Shown: positions 9,430 through 18,987, counted from the first letter of the stretch. The stretch: 64,000 bases of DNA from Streptomyces durocortorensis (GCF_031760065.1 NZ_CP134500.1:2790001-2854000), one strand, 5' to 3'. Made by a program: numbers and translations. Notes: generated by a model from the sequence alone, not told the origin.

Positions 9430-9669
9430 GGGAGGCTCCGCTTCCTGCGGGGTCCGCGCGGCCTCCGCGCCCGTGCGGACGCGGTCCTGCGGGCGGGGTC
9501 ATGAACCCGTCAATAGTAGTGCCCTCCTGCGAACCATGCGCAAGAGCGGGACCCCGGCAGTATCGCGAACGACGCCCACCGGGCCGCCCCCTCGGGGCAT
9601 CCACCACGCCACCCCCACGAAATATGGGACATTAGATGACAGAGAGATGCATATAGGAGGAGCCGGCCC

Positions 9670-10086
9670 ATGTCCCCTGTGATCGAAGAACATGCACGCG
9701 CCCGGCTCATCACGGACGGCCCCCTCACCCGCCCGGTCCCCGTCGAACTGCGCTACGACGCGTCCGACGACCCACGCACCGTCCACATCACCCTGCCCGG
9801 GGGCACCGACTGGGCGTTCGGCCGCGACCTCCTGGAGCGCGGCCTGCGCACCCCGATCGAGCGCGGGGCCGTCCGGGTCTGGCCCTGCGGCCGTACGCAG
9901 CTGATCGTGGAGCTGCACTCCACGGACGGCGTCGAGGTGTTCCAGTTCGAGATCCGGACGCTGACCCGCTTCCTGGCCCGCACCCGCGCGCAGGCACCGG
10001 CCACGCCGTCGGACGGCACCGGAGAGGCGCGCCCGCCGTCCCGCACCACCCGCCCTGAACGGGGCACCCAGCCGGCCCGCGGCTGA
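9670..10086 (+). CDS. SsgA-like (SALP) sporulation/cell-division protein
   Basis: A 138-residue protein of the SsgA/SsgB family found only in morphologically complex actinomycetes. The core reads VPVELRYDASDDPRTVHITLP, TDWAFGRDLLERGL and VEVFQFEIRTLTRFLART, the three family blocks. Family members steer septum and cell-wall placement during sporulation; SsgB recruits FtsZ. The C-terminal 30 residues are a Pro/Arg/Thr-rich tail not seen in SsgB. A perfect AGGAGG lies about 10 bases before ATG 9670, and the short leader is unusually AT-rich. Which SALP subclass is uncertain. Confidence 0.85.
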   Translation: MSPVIEEHARARLITDGPLTRPVPVELRYDASDDPRTVHITLPGGTDWAFGRDLLERGLRTPIERGAVRVWPCGRTQLIVELHSTDGVEVFQFEIRTLTRFLARTRAQAPATPSDGTGEARPPSRTTRPERGTQPARG

Positions 10087-10131
10087 GGCGGCCACCGCGG
10101 GAAAGCCCCTGGGAAAGCCCCGGACCACCGC

Positions 10132-10169
10132 GAGAAAGGCCCCCGTGCGCGTCGCACGGGGGCTTTCTC
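10132..10169 (+). terminator. Terminator after the SsgA-like gene
   Basis: A 16-17 bp hairpin (arms GAGAAAGGCCCCCGTGCG and its near complement with one bulged G, 3-base loop) 45 bases after the stop. Symmetric enough to serve the converging MMPL gene as well. Confidence 0.7.
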
Positions 10170-10209
10170 TCCGCGCCCGGCCTCCCGTCCCCACAGGTGA
10201 CCGGCGCTT

Positions 10210-10242
10210 CCGGGGCCGCGCTCCGCTCGGACGCGGCCCCGG
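10210..10242 (-). terminator. Terminator after the MMPL gene
   Basis: Perfect 11-bp arms CCGGGGCCGCG / CGCGGCCCCGG with an 11-base loop, just past the MMPL stop. Confidence 0.6.
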
Positions 10243-10264
10243 GGCTCGATGAATCCGGACGGGG

Positions 10265-12502
10265 TCAGACGCGGGCGAGCTCGCGGTCGCTGTCGCCCTC
10301 TCCCGGCCCCTGCGGGGAACCGGACTCGTCGGTGAGCTGCTTCTGGAGCTTCTCGCCCTCCACGTCCACGTTGGGCAGGACCCGGTCCAGCCAGCGCGGC
10401 AGCCACCAGGCCCGCTTGCCGAGCAGGGCCAGCACGGCGGGCACGATCGCCATCCGCACCACGAAGGCGTCGAAGAAGACGGCGACGGCCAGCGAGAAGC
10501 CGATCATCTTGACCATCTGCTCGGAGGAGCCGATGAAGCCCGCGAAGACCGCCATCATGATCACGGCCGCCGCCGTGACCACCCGGGCGCCGTGCTTGAA
10601 GCCGGTCACGATGGCCTGCCCCGGGCTCTCGCCGTGGACGAACGCCTCGCGCATCCGGGTGACGAGGAAGACCTCGTAGTCCATCGCCAGACCGAAGACC
10701 ACACCGACCATGAAGATCGGCATCATGCTCATGATCGGACCGGTCTGCTCGACCCCGAAGAGCGAGCCCAGCCAGCCCCACTGGAAGACCGCGACGACCG
10801 CGCCGAGGGCGGCGACCACCGAGAGCAGGAAGCCGAGGGCCGCCTTCAGCGGGACCAGGACCGAGCGGAAGACCAGCATCAGCAGCAGGAACGCGAGGCC
10901 CACGACGAGCGCCAGGTAGGGCAGCAGCGCGTCGTTCATCTTCTGCGAGAAGTCGATGTTCATCGCGGTGGCGCCGGTGACCAGTACCTCGGCCCCGGTG
11001 TCGGCCTTGACGCCCTCACCCGCGTCGCGGATGGCGTGGACGACGTTCTCCGTCTCGACGGAGGACGGCCGGTCCTTCGGGATGACCACGATCGTCGCGG
11101 TGTCACCGGCCTTGTTGAACTCGGCCGGGGCGACGGCGACCACGCCGATGGACTTGATCTCCTCGGAGACCCGCGCCACCGCGGCCTCGCCGTCCGCGCT
11201 GTTCTTGGTGTCGACGACCGTGACCAGCGGCCCGTTGAACCCGGGGCCGAAGCCGTCCGAGAGCATGTCGTACGCCTGGCGCTGCGTGGTCGACTTCGGC
11301 TGGGCGCCGTCGTCGGGCAGGCCCATCTCCAGCGAGGCGGCCGGTACGGCGATGACGCCGAGGCCGAGGACGCCGACCAGCATGACCCAGACCGGCTTGC
11401 GCAGCACGAACCGCGCCCAGCGGGTGCCCATGTTCGGCTTGGCCTTGCCGAGGTCGGCCTTGCCCGCCGACTCGGCGGCCCTGCGCGCCTTGCGGCCCAT
11501 GACCCGCTTGCCCGCGAAGCCCAGCAGGGCCGGGACGAGGGTGAGGGCGATGACGACGGCGATGGCGACCGTTCCGGCGGCGGCGAAGCCCATCTTCGTC
11601 AGCATCGGGATGTTGACGACGGCGAGGCCGACCAGGGCGATGACCACGGTCAGGCCCGCGAAGACGACCGCGGACCCGGCCGTTCCGACGGCCCGCCCGG
11701 CGGCTTCCTCGCGCTCCTTGCCCTCGGCCAGTTCGGCGCGGTAGCGGGAGACGATGAACAGCGCGTAGTCGATGCCGACCGCGAGGCCGATCATCATGGC
11801 GAGCGTCGAGGTGGTGGAGCCCAGGTCCAGGACGTTGGCCAGGGCGGTGATGAGCGAGACCCCGATGCCGACCCCGATGAGGGCGGTCACCAGCGGCAGC
11901 CCGGCGGCGATCAGCGAGCCGAAGGTGATGACCAGGACCACGGCGGCGATACCGACACCGATGATCTCGGCGGCCCCGCTGTGCGGCATGACCTGGAGCG
12001 CGTCACCGCCGATCTCCACCTTCATGTCACTCTTCTGCGCGTCCTCGCCCACGCCTTCCAGGGCGTCCCGGGTCGCGTCGGTCAGCTCCATGGAGTTGAC
12101 CTTGTAGGCGACCGAGATGTACGCCGTCGAACCGTCCTGGCTCACGGCCTGCGCCTGGAACGGGTCGGCGACCGAGGCGATCTGGTCCGAGCCGGACTGG
12201 AGCTCCTTGACGAAGCCGGTGATCTCGCGCTTGTTGTCGGCGTCGGTCACCTTCTCGCCCGAGGGGGCCTTGAAGACGACCCGGGCGGTGGCGCCGTCGG
12301 CGCTGGAGCCGGGGTTGCGCTGTTCCAGCAGGTCGAAGGCGCGCTGCGCCTCCGTACCCGGGATGGAGAAGGAGCTGGAGGTGGCGGTGGACGCGGAGGC
12401 CGCACCGAATCCGGCGAGCGCCAGCAGCGCCACCCATATCAGGGCGACGAAGCGGCGGCGGCGGAAGGTGAGCCGTCCGAGCTTGTAGAGGAAAGTGGCC
12501 AC
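10265..12502 (-). CDS. MMPL family RND-type transporter
   Basis: A 745-residue membrane protein with the MMPL double architecture: one N-terminal membrane helix, an extracellular porter loop (about residues 40-175), five helices, a cytoplasmic segment rich in Lys/Arg, then a second repeat of helix, loop and five helices. The hallmark GLAVGIDYALFIVSRYRAEL and its second-half partner GLAMDYEVFLVTRMREAF carry the Asp-Tyr pairs of the proton relay. It exports lipids, antibiotics or other hydrophobic compounds using the proton gradient. GTG start at 12502 with GGGAG upstream. It lies 123 bases downstream of a TetR gene in the same direction, which probably controls it. Confidence 0.92.
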   Translation of the reverse strand: MATFLYKLGRLTFRRRRFVALIWVALLALAGFGAASASTATSSSFSIPGTEAQRAFDLLEQRNPGSSADGATARVVFKAPSGEKVTDADNKREITGFVKELQSGSDQIASVADPFQAQAVSQDGSTAYISVAYKVNSMELTDATRDALEGVGEDAQKSDMKVEIGGDALQVMPHSGAAEIIGVGIAAVVLVITFGSLIAAGLPLVTALIGVGIGVSLITALANVLDLGSTTSTLAMMIGLAVGIDYALFIVSRYRAELAEGKEREEAAGRAVGTAGSAVVFAGLTVVIALVGLAVVNIPMLTKMGFAAAGTVAIAVVIALTLVPALLGFAGKRVMGRKARRAAESAGKADLGKAKPNMGTRWARFVLRKPVWVMLVGVLGLGVIAVPAASLEMGLPDDGAQPKSTTQRQAYDMLSDGFGPGFNGPLVTVVDTKNSADGEAAVARVSEEIKSIGVVAVAPAEFNKAGDTATIVVIPKDRPSSVETENVVHAIRDAGEGVKADTGAEVLVTGATAMNIDFSQKMNDALLPYLALVVGLAFLLLMLVFRSVLVPLKAALGFLLSVVAALGAVVAVFQWGWLGSLFGVEQTGPIMSMMPIFMVGVVFGLAMDYEVFLVTRMREAFVHGESPGQAIVTGFKHGARVVTAAAVIMMAVFAGFIGSSEQMVKMIGFSLAVAVFFDAFVVRMAIVPAVLALLGKRAWWLPRWLDRVLPNVDVEGEKLQKQLTDESGSPQGPGEGDSDRELARV

Positions 12503-12625
12503 GGGGGCGTACTCCCGGTCAGGTCGTGTGTCTGGAAAACGGGCAGAGGAAACCAGCCCGACGACGAGAGCGGCGTGTCAGGTGGGGCGGGTCGGGGAGA
12601 GGGCCGTACGGAGGGGACGGGGACG

Positions 12626-13198
12626 TCAGACGCCGAGGGCGGGGAGAACCACGGAGTCCACGTAATCGATGAGGAACGCCTGGTCGACAGGCTGGTCCTC
12701 GATCAGCTGCCGGGCGGCCAGCGCGCCGACCAGCATGTGCGGGACGTACTTCAGCGCCGGATTGTCCGAGCGCAGCTCACCCCGGTCCACCGCCCGTTGC
12801 AGCAGCTGGTCGAGACCGGTCATCTCCGGTTCGATCAGCAGCTCGCGCAGGGCCTGGTGCAGCTCGGGGTACTCGTGGACGGCATGGCTCAGACCCCGCA
12901 TCAGCGCGGCGTCCTTCTCCATCTGACAGTCGTCGGTCCGGCTCAGCGCGGCGCGGAAGTCGCCGCGCAGCGAACCGGTGTCGATCTCGGCGAGGTTCAC
13001 CGGCTTGTTGTGCCGCAGCGCCTTCACGACCAGCTCGGGCTTGGAGCCCCACTGGCGGTAGAGCGTGGCCTTGCTCGACCGGGTGCGGGCGGCGACGGCG
13101 TCCATGGTCAGGGCGTCGTAGCCGACCTCGCGGAGCAGGTCGAGAACGGCCTCGTACAGCTCGCCCTCACGCTCGGGAGTCAGCCTGGTGCGTGCCAT
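12626..13198 (-). CDS. TetR family transcriptional regulator
   Basis: A 190-residue regulator. The N-terminal HTH spans residues 10-55 (LLREVGYDALTMDAVAARTRSSKATLYRQWGSK in parts), and the remainder is an all-helical ligand domain ending in a TetR_C-like helix with ALAARQLIEDQP. ATG 13198 has AAGGAGG about 8 bases upstream. Two dyads containing CGAAAC/GTTTCG lie upstream at 13269 and 13310 and are the likely operators for autorepression. It precedes the MMPL exporter, so the ligand is probably an MMPL substrate or an envelope stress metabolite. Confidence 0.9.
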   Translation of the reverse strand: MARTRLTPEREGELYEAVLDLLREVGYDALTMDAVAARTRSSKATLYRQWGSKPELVVKALRHNKPVNLAEIDTGSLRGDFRAALSRTDDCQMEKDAALMRGLSHAVHEYPELHQALRELLIEPEMTGLDQLLQRAVDRGELRSDNPALKYVPHMLVGALAARQLIEDQPVDQAFLIDYVDSVVLPALGV

Positions 13199-13268
13199 GT
13201 GCCGACCTCCTTCGCCGTATCGCTCTTCGCGGTCCCGCAGCCTCGCTCAGCCTCGCCCGGGAATCGAA

Positions 13269-13281
13269 CGAAACTGTTTCG
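13269..13281. promoter_or_regulatory. Candidate TetR operator 1
   Basis: Perfect palindrome CGAAAC-T-GTTTCG, 71 bases upstream of the TetR start. Confidence 0.6.
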
Positions 13282-13309
13282 TACACCTGAACCGTACCTC
13301 CAGCACCCA

Positions 13310-13329
13310 GCGAAACGAAATCGTTTCGC
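13310..13329. promoter_or_regulatory. Candidate TetR operator 2
   Basis: Perfect 8-bp arms GCGAAACG / CGTTTCGC with spacer AAAT. It shares the CGAAAC/GTTTCG half-sites of the dyad at 13269, and its position about 55 bases before the tricorn start means it could affect that gene too. Confidence 0.65.
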
Positions 13330-13383
13330 TTGTGTGCTGCACCACAAGTTGCCCCGGGCCCTTCGCGCGGAAAGCATTGGGGG

Positions 13384-16300
13384 GTGAGTGACGACGTCGC
13401 GTATCTCCGTTTCCCGCACCTCCACCAGGACTTGCTGTGCTTCGCGGCCGAGGACGACCTCTGGGTCGCCCCTCTCGCCGCCGCGGGGCACCGGCCGGGC
13501 CGGGCCTGGCGGGTGACCGTCGACCGGACCCGGGTCAGTCATCCGCGCTTCTCGCCCGACGGCACCTCCATCGCCTACACGACCTGGCGCACGCTGGACC
13601 CCGAGATCCACCTCGCCCCGGTCGACGGCGGCCCGGCCCGCCGCCTGACCTACTGGGGTTCGACCGACGCCCGGGTCTGCGGCTGGAGCCCCGACCCCGG
13701 CGCCACCTCGCAGATCCTCGCCGTGTCCTCGCACCAGCAGCCGTTCTCGTACTTCTCCTGGGCCTACAGCGTCCCCACCGACGGCAGTCCGGGCGGCAAA
13801 CTCCCCTGGGGCCCGGTCTCCGACATCGCGGTCGCCGACATCGACGGCGAGCGCCGCACCCTGCTGCTCACCGGCACGCCCCCGCACGAACCGGCCGCCT
13901 GGAAGCGCTACCGGGGCGGGGCCATGGGCCGCCTGTGGCTGCACGGCGAACGCCTGCTCCCGGACATCGACGGCCACCTCGCCACCCCGATGTTCGTCGG
14001 CCGCCGCATCGCGTTCCTCTCCGACCACGAGGGCGTCGGCAACCTGTACTCCTGCCGGATGGACGGCACCGGTCTGCGCCGCCACACCGACCACGACGCC
14101 TACTACGCCCGCAACGCCTCCAGCGACGGCCACCGGGTGATCTACCAGTGCGCCGGGGACCTCTGGCTGGTCGAGGACCTTGAGTCGCCGGACGCCACCC
14201 CGCGCAAGCTGGAGGTACGCCTGGGCGGGCCGCGCACCGGCCGCCGCCTCTACCAGGTGTCCGCCGCCAGCAACGTCGACTCGCTGTCCGTCGACGAGAC
14301 GGGCCGGGCCAGCGCCGTCACCGTACGCGGCAGCCTCTACTGGCTCACCCACCGCGACGGCCCCGCCCGCACCATCACCGACACCCCCGGCGTCCGGGTG
14401 CGGCAGCCGGAGATGCTCGGCAGCGGCGGCCGGGTCGCCTACGTGACCGACGCGGAGGGCGCGGACGCGGTCGAGATCGCCCACCTGCCGCGCGCCAGCG
14501 GCGACCGCCCCCCGCGCCTGCTGGCCTCCGGGCAGCTGGGCCGGGTGCAGGAGATGGTCTCCGCCCCGGACGGCGAGCGCCTCGCGATCGCCTCGAACGA
14601 CGGCCGCCTGCTGCTCCTGGACACCGCGGAACCGGAGGCGGAGCCGGCGCCCGAGCCCCTGGCGGCCGAGGAGGCGGCCGAGGTGACGCCCGAAGAGGCG
14701 TCCGCGAGGGCCCCCGGCGGCTCCACCCGCGCCGACCTCTACGCGGCCACGGGCGCGGCGGTCCCGGCGAGCGTGCCGGTCGACGAGCACCCGGGGCTCA
14801 CCGAGGTGATCCGCTCGGTGAACGGCCCGGTCCGCGATCTGGCCTTCTCCCCCGACGGGGCCTGGCTGACCTGGTCGCACCCGGGCGTCGGCCGCTCGCT
14901 GCGGCAGATCAAGCTCGCCCGGATCTCCGGCCCCGGCGCCCCGGTGATCGTGGACGTCACCAACGGCCGCTTCGAGGACGAGAACCCGGTCTTCACGGAG
15001 GACGGCCGCTATCTGGCGTTCCTGTCCTGGCGCGGCTTCGACCCGGTCTACGACGTGCACACCGGTGACCTGTCCTTCCCGCTCGGCTGCCGCCCGTACC
15101 TGGTCCCGCTCTCCTCGGCCACGCCCTCCCCCTTCGCGCTCTCCCCGGACGGGCGCCCCGCGGCGGGCGGCCTGGACCCGGTGGACGTGCCGGACGGAGG
15201 TACGTCGGAGGGGTCGCCGGTGATGGTGGAGTTCGAGGGCCTGGAGAACCGGGTGACACCGTTCCCGGTCTCCGCCTCGAAGTACTCGGCGCTGGCCCCG
15301 GTGACCGGCGGCGGTCTGGTCTGGCTGCGCTGGCCGATCTCCGGTGCGCTGGGCGAGACGTTCGCGAACCCGGCCGACATGTCCGGGCGGCCGACCCTGG
15401 AGCACTTCAACATCGCGAAGGCCCGCAAGACGGAACTGGTCGACCACCTCGACTGGTTCGCGGTCAGCGGCGACTCGTCCCGGCTCGTGGTGATGGACGA
15501 CGGCGAGCTGCGTGCCGTACCGGCGACCGAACCGGGCGACACCGACTCCACGGTCTATCTGGACCTGCGCCGCATCCTGCACGAGGTCGACCCGGGGGCG
15601 GAGTGGCGGCAGGCGTACGGGGAGGCGGGCCGGATCATCCGCTCCTTCTTCTGGGAGCCGGACATGTGCGGCATCGACTGGGACGGGGTGCTGGAGCAGT
15701 ACCGCCCGCTGGTCGAACGGGTCGCGTCCCCCGACGAGTTCGCGGACCTGCTGCGCGAGGTGCTGGGCGAGCTGGGCACCTCGCACGCGTACGTCTCCCC
15801 CGCCCGCCGCAACGAGGGCCCGCCGCACTACCAGCGGGCGATCGGCCTGCTCGGCGCCAACCTGGTCTGCCGGGACGGCTCCTGGGTCGTCCAGCGCATC
15901 CTGCCCGGCGACTCCTCGGACTCCAAGGCGCGCTCACCGCTGGCGGGTACGGGGATCAGGGAGGGCGCGGTCCTCACCCATGTGGACGGCCGCCCGGTGG
16001 ACCCGGTGGCGGGCCCGTACCCGCTGCTGACCGCGGCTGGCGGCACCACGGTGGAGCTGACGTTCGCCCCGGCGGGCGGAGGCCCGTCCCGCCGGGTGGC
16101 GATCATGCCCCTGGTGGACGAGCGCCCGCTGCGCTACCAGGACTGGGTGGCCAAACGCCGCGACGTCGTAAGGGAGTTGAGCGGCGGCAAGTGCGGCTAC
16201 CTGCACATCCCGGACATGGGCGGCTCAGGCTGGGCCCAGTTCAACCGGGACCTGCGCCTGGAGGTGTCCCGCCCGGCGCTGATCGTGGACGTCCGGGGCA

Positions 16301-16818
16301 ACGCGGGCGGCCACATCAGCGAGCTGGTCGTGGAGAAGCTCACCCGTACGATCCTCGGCTGGGACCTGACCCGCAACGCCCAGGCGGTCAGCTACGCCTC
16401 CAACGCGCCGCGCGGCCCAGTCGTCGCCCTGGCCGACGAGGCGACCTCCTCCGACGGTGACATGATCACCGCCGCGTTCCGGCTGCTGAAGCTGGGCCCG
16501 GTGGTGGGCCAGCGCACCTGGGGCGGCGTGGTCGGCATGACCGGCCGTCACCGCCTGGGCGACGGCACGGTGATCACGGTGCCGATGAACGCGGCCTGGT
16601 TCGACACCTACGGCTGGTCGGTGGAGAACCACGGCGTGGAACCGGACGTGGAGGCCCTGCGCACCCCGCTCGACTGGGCGGAGGGCCGGTACGCCGTACT
16701 CGACGACGCGGTCCGCCTCGCCCTGGACCTCCTGGCCGCCCACCCGGCGGCCACCCCGCCCTCGTACGACACGGCCCCGAACCTGCGGCGGCCGCCGCTG
16801 CCGCCGCGGAGTTCCTGA
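13384..16818 (+). CDS. Tricorn protease homologue
   Basis: A 1,144-residue cytoplasmic peptidase of family S41 that trims peptides released by the proteasome. Order: six-bladed propeller (residues 1-300, repeated FSPDGTSIAY-like blades), seven-bladed propeller (310-670, including FSPDGAWLTWSHPG), then C1, PDZ and C2 domains. Catalytic features visible are S800-H801 in LGTSHAYV, nucleophile S1023 in TSSDGDM, and the glutamate region ENHGVEPD at 1081-1087. A Glu/Ala/Pro-rich linker (about 419-448) sits between propeller blades. GTG 13384 starts at the usual VSDDVAYLRFPHL; the ribosome site is weak. Actinomycetes with proteasomes commonly keep this enzyme. Confidence 0.92.
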   Translation: MSDDVAYLRFPHLHQDLLCFAAEDDLWVAPLAAAGHRPGRAWRVTVDRTRVSHPRFSPDGTSIAYTTWRTLDPEIHLAPVDGGPARRLTYWGSTDARVCGWSPDPGATSQILAVSSHQQPFSYFSWAYSVPTDGSPGGKLPWGPVSDIAVADIDGERRTLLLTGTPPHEPAAWKRYRGGAMGRLWLHGERLLPDIDGHLATPMFVGRRIAFLSDHEGVGNLYSCRMDGTGLRRHTDHDAYYARNASSDGHRVIYQCAGDLWLVEDLESPDATPRKLEVRLGGPRTGRRLYQVSAASNVDSLSVDETGRASAVTVRGSLYWLTHRDGPARTITDTPGVRVRQPEMLGSGGRVAYVTDAEGADAVEIAHLPRASGDRPPRLLASGQLGRVQEMVSAPDGERLAIASNDGRLLLLDTAEPEAEPAPEPLAAEEAAEVTPEEASARAPGGSTRADLYAATGAAVPASVPVDEHPGLTEVIRSVNGPVRDLAFSPDGAWLTWSHPGVGRSLRQIKLARISGPGAPVIVDVTNGRFEDENPVFTEDGRYLAFLSWRGFDPVYDVHTGDLSFPLGCRPYLVPLSSATPSPFALSPDGRPAAGGLDPVDVPDGGTSEGSPVMVEFEGLENRVTPFPVSASKYSALAPVTGGGLVWLRWPISGALGETFANPADMSGRPTLEHFNIAKARKTELVDHLDWFAVSGDSSRLVVMDDGELRAVPATEPGDTDSTVYLDLRRILHEVDPGAEWRQAYGEAGRIIRSFFWEPDMCGIDWDGVLEQYRPLVERVASPDEFADLLREVLGELGTSHAYVSPARRNEGPPHYQRAIGLLGANLVCRDGSWVVQRILPGDSSDSKARSPLAGTGIREGAVLTHVDGRPVDPVAGPYPLLTAAGGTTVELTFAPAGGGPSRRVAIMPLVDERPLRYQDWVAKRRDVVRELSGGKCGYLHIPDMGGSGWAQFNRDLRLEVSRPALIVDVRGNAGGHISELVVEKLTRTILGWDLTRNAQAVSYASNAPRGPVVALADEATSSDGDMITAAFRLLKLGPVVGQRTWGGVVGMTGRHRLGDGTVITVPMNAAWFDTYGWSVENHGVEPDVEALRTPLDWAEGRYAVLDDAVRLALDLLAAHPAATPPSYDTAPNLRRPPLPPRSS

Positions 16819-16874
16819 GCGCGGGGCGGACGCACCTCCTGGGGCTCGCTCGACGGCCCGGGGCCGCCCGGCGG

Positions 16875-18449
16875 TCAGCGCACCGGCGTGCGCCGTTCGT
16901 AGACCGTCACCCGGCGGCCCCGGGCCTCCTCGTCGGCCACGGCCGTGAAGTGCTCCTCCAGCACGGAGGTCTTGGCCTTGTCCCGGGCGGCGGTGACCGG
17001 CCGCGCCACCCGGGGCGCGTCCGTCACCAGCAGTATCCGCCGCTGGGCGAGCATCGCCGCCCGTATCCGGTCCGGCTCCGCCTCGATGCCTTTCAGCGTC
17101 CCGGACTTCTCCGGGCCCTGCGCCAGCGCTATGTCCGCGAGCCCGGAGAAGGCGTCCGGGGAGACCAGTTCGGTGTCCCGCCGGGCCGCCGGAATGAAGA
17201 GCACCGCGTTTCCGGGCCGCTTCAGCCGCTGGACGCCGGCGGCCGCCGCGAGGACGTCGTCCACCCGGCTCGCCGGAGACCGCTTGGCCAGCGACTGCGG
17301 GAGCAGGGCCACCATCGCCACGGCCATCACCACGGGGAGAATTCCCAGCGAGGCGCGCGGGTACCGGTACGACGCGGCCCGGACCGCCGCGCCGATGACC
17401 ACCCCGATGAGCAGCGCCAGGCCCAGCAGGCTGAACAGGACGTACCGGTCCAGGAACAGCGGCTGGACCAGGGAGAGCCCGACGAGGCCGGCCTGCGGCA
17501 CCGCCAGCAGCGGAAGCCCGACGGACGCCGCCGACAGCCGGCCCGCCCGGGGCCGGTCCGGCCGACGCTCCTCCCCCGGGGACCTGGCGGACGGATACCC
17601 CTCCGCCCGGGGCCGGTCCAGCAGGGCGCCGACTCCGCCGACGGCCAGCAGGACCGCCGGGCCGATCAGCATGTGCCAGGTCAGCGGCGGTATCCAGGAC
17701 ACCTGCGCGGACTGGCTCCGGCTGAACAGGATCAGGGGCAGCACACAGGCCGTGGCGGCCAGGGCGGCGGCGGTCCAGCGTTTGCCTGCGTCACGGCCCG
17801 CCCGGCTCCAGAGCAGGGTCGCCAGGTGCGCCGGAAGAATCATCAGCGAGAGCCAGTTCAGCAGACCGCCCAGCGCGACCGTGCCGCCGTAGGCGACCCA
17901 GTGCACCGCCCGGCCCCGCCCCTCCAGCAGGGTGACCAGGAGCAGGGTGGAGATCCCGGCCCCGGCCGCCACCAGGGCGTAGGGCCGCCCCTCCTGGAGG
18001 TAGAACTGCACGGCCGGGAGCAGTCCGAGGGCCAGCCCGCCCCCCAGCCCCGCCCACGCTCCGGCCAGCCGGTGGCCGAGGGCCGCCACACAGGCGGCCG
18101 CCAGCGTCATGGCCAGCACCGAGGGCAGCCGCAGGACGGCGGTGCTCGGCCCGAACAGCTCGAACAGCCCGTGCATCAGCAGGTAGTAGAGCCCGTGCAC
18201 GACGTCGATGTTCCCGAGCATGCTCCATATGTCCGCCGTGGAACGCCGGGCCACCTGCCAGGTCGCGGCCTCGTCCCGCCACACACTGTCCTGCCGCGAC
18301 AGGCCCCACAGGCCGAGCGCGAGCGTCCAGAGCGCCGGTACCGACCGGACGAGAAAACGGATACGCCTCGGGTCGGCCGGGGATGCCGGGGAGGCGGTTC
18401 CGCTCCCCGGGGAACAGGGCGCCGAACGCGCTATGTGCGCTGTGGACAC
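16875..18449 (-). CDS. GT-C family membrane glycosyltransferase (mannosyltransferase-like)
   Basis: A 524-residue polytopic protein with about 10-11 hydrophobic segments. The first extracellular loop after helix 1 has QDSVWRDEAATWQVA, the acidic DE pair of GT39/GT83-type GT-C enzymes, and LFLDRYVLFSLLGLALL is another family landmark (RYL-type helix). The final 130 residues form a soluble domain. It would use a polyprenyl-phosphate sugar to glycosylate a protein or lipid outside the membrane. GTG 18449 start; a basic Pro/Ser-rich cytoplasmic tail precedes helix 1. Two hairpins separate it from the small gene upstream, so it is likely transcribed alone. Confidence 0.82.
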   Translation of the reverse strand: MSTAHIARSAPCSPGSGTASPASPADPRRIRFLVRSVPALWTLALGLWGLSRQDSVWRDEAATWQVARRSTADIWSMLGNIDVVHGLYYLLMHGLFELFGPSTAVLRLPSVLAMTLAAACVAALGHRLAGAWAGLGGGLALGLLPAVQFYLQEGRPYALVAAGAGISTLLLVTLLEGRGRAVHWVAYGGTVALGGLLNWLSLMILPAHLATLLWSRAGRDAGKRWTAAALAATACVLPLILFSRSQSAQVSWIPPLTWHMLIGPAVLLAVGGVGALLDRPRAEGYPSARSPGEERRPDRPRAGRLSAASVGLPLLAVPQAGLVGLSLVQPLFLDRYVLFSLLGLALLIGVVIGAAVRAASYRYPRASLGILPVVMAVAMVALLPQSLAKRSPASRVDDVLAAAAGVQRLKRPGNAVLFIPAARRDTELVSPDAFSGLADIALAQGPEKSGTLKGIEAEPDRIRAAMLAQRRILLVTDAPRVARPVTAARDKAKTSVLEEHFTAVADEEARGRRVTVYERRTPVR

Positions 18450-18534
18450 GAAGAAAGGCTCCCCCGAGCGGCTGTCGTGCAGGGCGGGCGTCAGAGGCGC
18501 GAAAGCCCCTCATCGAACATGCATCCTACGCACC

Positions 18535-18570
18535 GCCGCACCCCGCGCGGTCGACAGCGCGGGGTGCGGC
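18535..18570 (-). terminator. Terminator, distal of tandem pair
   Basis: Perfect 14-bp arms (GCCGCACCCCGCGC and complement) with an 8-base loop, downstream of the small LEA/CsbD-like gene. Confidence 0.65.
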
Positions 18571-18590
18571 ACAGCCCGAACACGCATGGA

Positions 18591-18622
18591 GGAGGCGCAC
18601 CCGGTCACCCGGATGCGCCTCC
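18591..18622 (-). terminator. Terminator, proximal of tandem pair
   Basis: Perfect 9-bp arms GGAGGCGCA / TGCGCCTCC around a 14-base loop, 60 bases after the stop of the small LEA/CsbD-like gene. Confidence 0.55.
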
Positions 18623-18681
18623 CGACGTAACGCGTACGCACGCGCACAGCGCAGCGCGCACGCGTCACACCTCAGCGACCG

Positions 18682-18876
18682 TCAACGGTCAAAGCGCTCG
18701 CGCGCCTGGTCCGACGCGTCCTGAGCACGGTCCTGGACGTCGTCCCGGCCCTGCCGGGCCCGCTCCTGGCCCTGCCGGCCGCGCTCCTGGGCCTGCTCCT
18801 TGGCCTCACCGGCCTTCTGCTTGGCCTGGTCGGCGAGCTCCTGCGCCTTGTCCTTGAACTGGTCTGCGATACCCAT
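18682..18876 (-). CDS. Small hydrophilic LEA/CsbD-like stress protein
   Basis: A 64-residue protein, almost entirely charged or polar and predicted helical: MGIADQFKDKAQELADQAKQ followed by imperfect repeats of QERGRQGQERARQGRD type. This is like the KAxELxxKAK helices of CsbD and LEA proteins, which accumulate under osmotic or stationary-phase stress. ATG 18876 was chosen over the GTG nine bases earlier because AGGAG sits 9 bases before the ATG but abuts the GTG. Single-gene unit closed by two terminators. Function is by resemblance only. Confidence 0.65.
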   Translation of the reverse strand: MGIADQFKDKAQELADQAKQKAGEAKEQAQERGRQGQERARQGRDDVQDRAQDASDQARERFDR

Positions 18877-18987
18877 GCTGTTCACTCCTGTGGGATGCGT
18901 GCGGTACGTGGGGGGATGGCCCCTTGCGGGGCCTCGCCCAGCGTTACATGACCCGACATCCCGCGCATTTCGGACAGCTACCTTCCG

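Noticed and set aside
9430..9669. Cobalamin riboswitch upstream of cbiMN
   Set aside because: The B12-box and conserved core motifs are absent on the minus strand; only ordinary GC-rich leader is present.
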